A stretch of DNA of 64,000 bases, taken from the NCBI GenBank assembly GCA_028023455.1, contig JAQFVV010012530.1, forward strand, positions 1,552,001 to 1,616,000, given 5' to 3'. The position numbers were made by a program, and so were the translations under genes. The notes beneath the pieces were generated by a model. It searched no databases. It was not told the origin of the DNA and saw only the letters and a program-made list of their open reading frames with translations. Origin of the DNA: Epiperipatus broadwayi (taxonomy: Eukaryota; Onychophora; Udeonychophora; Euonychophora; Peripatidae). Of the stretch, positions 61,691-64,000 are shown one piece after another (the stretch's first letter is position 1; the number at the start of each line of letters is the position of its first letter).

Positions 61691-62740
61691 TCTGAGTGTA
61701 TATATGAATATGGATTGTAAATAAAATAGATTTCATAATACAGATTGTTCTTAAATTATCTTAAAGTTAATATAGTCTAGAAAATAATCTACATATGCTA
61801 ATATTAATAATTTGCAAGTATAACAAATAGGCTTCTATGTAAATCACCATTTAAACCATCAAACTGTATGGAGAGTTTTGCCTCTGTAAATTACCATTTA
61901 TATGCAAAAGATTGGACTAAATAAAAAAAAAAAAAACCAGATTAAAACTAGGATTTGCAGAGAGATGGCAAATTAGTGCATGAAAAATATGTGTTATATA
62001 AGCACAAAGAAAACTTTGGAGAGAATACAATCATTTTAATAATTAATCATTCATTAGACTACAGATTATCCAATAATGAATAATACTCCTGTAATGTAAT
62101 TTTCATTATAATATTCTCATCCAAGGTAGGGACTTGTTTCTATCCACTTTCAACACTTTGTGGAGAGACGTAACCATAAACATATGACAAAAGACAAGTG
62201 AAAAGATGCATATTTTGTGCTGAACCGGCACTTATCAGTTGGCCCAGACCACAGGGCTCTTACACATATCTTTATTATTATTCAGTATATATAGATAGCC
62301 AATTATTACAGCTTAATCGATGTGTCAAACTTACTGCCTTCACAACTTTGATACAAATCACTTAATGAAAGAATATTAATAATTTTTATTATACAATTAT
62401 TTTATTTTCATAACAGATTGTTGGCTAAAGTAAAATATTGAATTGCTAGAAATGTAATTGTACCGAAAAGCATATACACACATATATAACAATAACAAGC
62501 ATGAGTGTAAAAGACTAATTAAAACATGTTGCTCATAATATTATCCTAGATGTGTGAGAACCAGAACAAACAATGTAAGGATTAATAATAGACTGTATTT
62601 ATTTCTTATGGCATTTCAAATTATTTATTCCTTATTTATTGGTATTAATTATTTGTTACTAACCTTGTGTTAATTTATTTAAAGTTTTTGATGCTCTTCC
62701 AACTGGTATCTAATTAATATTCTTGGATCATAGCAAAGCA
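61680..62740 (+). repeat. Dispersed repeat interrupting the LINE remnant
   Basis: Homologous, in opposite orientation, to 33,600-34,300 (shared CTACATATGCTAATATTAAT, AAAGTAAAATATTGAAT, GATGCTCTTC). It is itself enlarged by a Rep1 scrap (TGTATGGAGAGTTTTGCCTC), a 14-base A run, and a Rep2 piece with GGCACTTATCAGTTGGCCCA. The reverse-transcriptase remnant resumes on its far side. Confidence 0.65.
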
Positions 62741-62769
62741 TAATGGATAAAATTTAGCTACAGAATAAA

Positions 62770-63200
62770 ACTTGCATGGAGTGTTTTTCATAGAAATAAT
62801 ATTAAAAGGAAATAGGTGCTCAAAGAGGAAGATTTTTAATAGATGTATTTTACCAGTACTTACTTATGGATGTGAGATTTGGATAGCTATTACAGACTTC
62901 AGCTTATTCAGCAAAGGGATGTATATTGGAAAGAGTAGATCAAATGTGAAATACATAACGTGAGAGGGCAAACAGGTATCACTGACATTATTAAAAAAAA
63001 GTAAGAGAATTAAATGGAGATGGGGTGGGCATACTGCTAAAATAGATTGTAATCTTAAACTGAATCTCAAACTATTGTAACAAATCTGAAGAAACATATA
63101 AGATGGTTGGATGAAATAAGGAAGTTTTTCAGTGATATGGGGGGAGAGGAGGCTATAGATTGGTGAAACTGAATTAAACTTAAAAGGCTATCTTGAAATG
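62770..63200 (+). pseudogene. RTE-like LINE remnant, C-terminal part
   Basis: KRKIFNRCILPVLTYGCEIW is the classic post-catalytic 'KRKxFNxCxLPxLTYGxETW' motif of RTE-like LINE reverse transcriptases. After frameshifts come LNGDG/KWRWGGHTAKID, the 'KWxWxGHxARM' motif, and a decayed C-terminal tail. Same strand and correct order relative to 60,941-61,690, so both are halves of one old insertion. Confidence 0.7.
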
Positions 63201-64000
63201 GATCGACAATGATTTGAAAACGATATATTTACTCTCCTGTAAATAAGAGTGTACAGTATTCGGTTATTAAATATTATATAAATAATTTTCATACTTTGTA
63301 CTTTATTTTATTGACCTTACTTGTTCGAATGGCATCGTCTTGCCATAATATTATGGCTCGTACTTAAAAATTAAAAAGGCAAGCACAAAGTTAGCTGATA
63401 AATGTAAATCAAAACTGACACATATAGTAAGAATCTATCTCACATCCATAGTAACTTGGATATATGATTACAGCATTAAAGTGATTCAAAAAAATGTTAG
63501 TAAATAGGTATTAAACCATTAAACAACAGATGATCACCATTCCCTACTGTATGGATAATTTTGCCCCTGTTTAAACAGGTATATGGATATTGTAAAATAT
63601 ATTCTTCAAATCTATTAAAAGTATGACGGGTGCATGGAAAAAAATATTCAATAAAACTTTTGTTTTTCCAGTGAAGATTAACTTTATTTTTCTTTTTATT
63701 CAATATTTCAAGATCTATCATATTAAAATTTTAAATCGGTAAGCCAAACAATTCATGGTTTACATGCCGTACATTATTCAGTAAAGCTATAAATAGAATG
63801 TATAAGTAAGAACACTCCTATATTTCATGAAATAATAGTTATCAAAAAAATATAAAACGGTTTTATTAATGACAATAATTAATAAATCTAAGAGAACTAA
63901 ATTACAGTGTTAACAAATTTATTAGCAACTTAAATAACAATTCTCTTCAAAGAATAAAATGTGCCAATTAATATTATATTTTACGTTTATAGCCAAACAA

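Larger units (their letters stand above)
55548..64000. other. Sequence upstream of the KIF14 coding exons
   Basis: A non-coding 5' exon and promoter of KIF14 should lie here or beyond, because exon 1 begins at a splice acceptor; I found none. Rep1 copies and the LINE remnant are listed separately. 55.6-57.1 kb, 57.9-59.4 kb and 63.25-64 kb show AT-rich sequence with no gene. Confidence 0.6.

Overview
The window looks like nuclear DNA from an animal, probably an invertebrate with a fairly large genome. It is very AT-rich (roughly a quarter to 30% G+C by eye). Its one recognisable cellular gene has introns from about 80 bp to 18 kb packed with transposon debris. There are no operons, ribosome binding sites or bacterial signals. 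I cannot name the phylum from the sequence.

Gene content: ten exons on the minus strand, read from about 55.5 kb down to 6.4 kb, join in frame into the N-terminal 571 residues of a kinesin-like motor protein most like KIF14. Exon 1 carries a 210-residue Ser/Pro/Lys-rich N-terminal region and the first motor strand. The next nine exons encode the whole motor: P-loop GQTGSGKS, switch I NEKSSRSHS, switch II DLAGSER, and the segment leading into the neck. Nine of the ten donors are GT. The intron at 7922-6521 instead starts ATATCCTTTT, the U12-type (minor spliceosome) donor, and seems to end in AT. An open antisense segment at 1-140 may be a further tail exon. The gene runs off the left edge, and its 5' untranslated exon and promoter were not identified to the right.

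Intron content, left to right: a pyrimidine tract (5.6-6.2 kb); a degenerate LTR retrotransposon with gag remnant (9.9-14.9 kb) ending 13 nt from an exon; a hairpin element (15.2-15.7 kb); copies of a dispersed repeat here called Rep1 (16.3-17.5 kb); a degenerate ~80-bp tandem array (20.9-21.6 kb); and a duplicated repeat (22.0-23.1 and 32.4-33.1 kb). At 23.8-30.4 kb is a cluster of 2-kb LTRs with a 1.07-kb inverted duplication, and next to it a second, antisense gypsy-like gag remnant (30.4-31.2 kb). Further right lie foldback repeats (31.4-32.1, 39.3-39.7, 40.2-40.5, 43.3-43.5, 46.8-47.9 kb) and a 56-bp tandem repeat (52.5 kb). The region upstream of the coding exons (55.5-64 kb) holds two more Rep1 loci and an RTE-like LINE reverse-transcriptase remnant interrupted by another repeat.

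No intact transposon and no second cellular gene was found. The most unusual points are the candidate AT-AT U12 intron inside the motor domain, the LTR element beside the switch I exon, and the foldback LTR structure.
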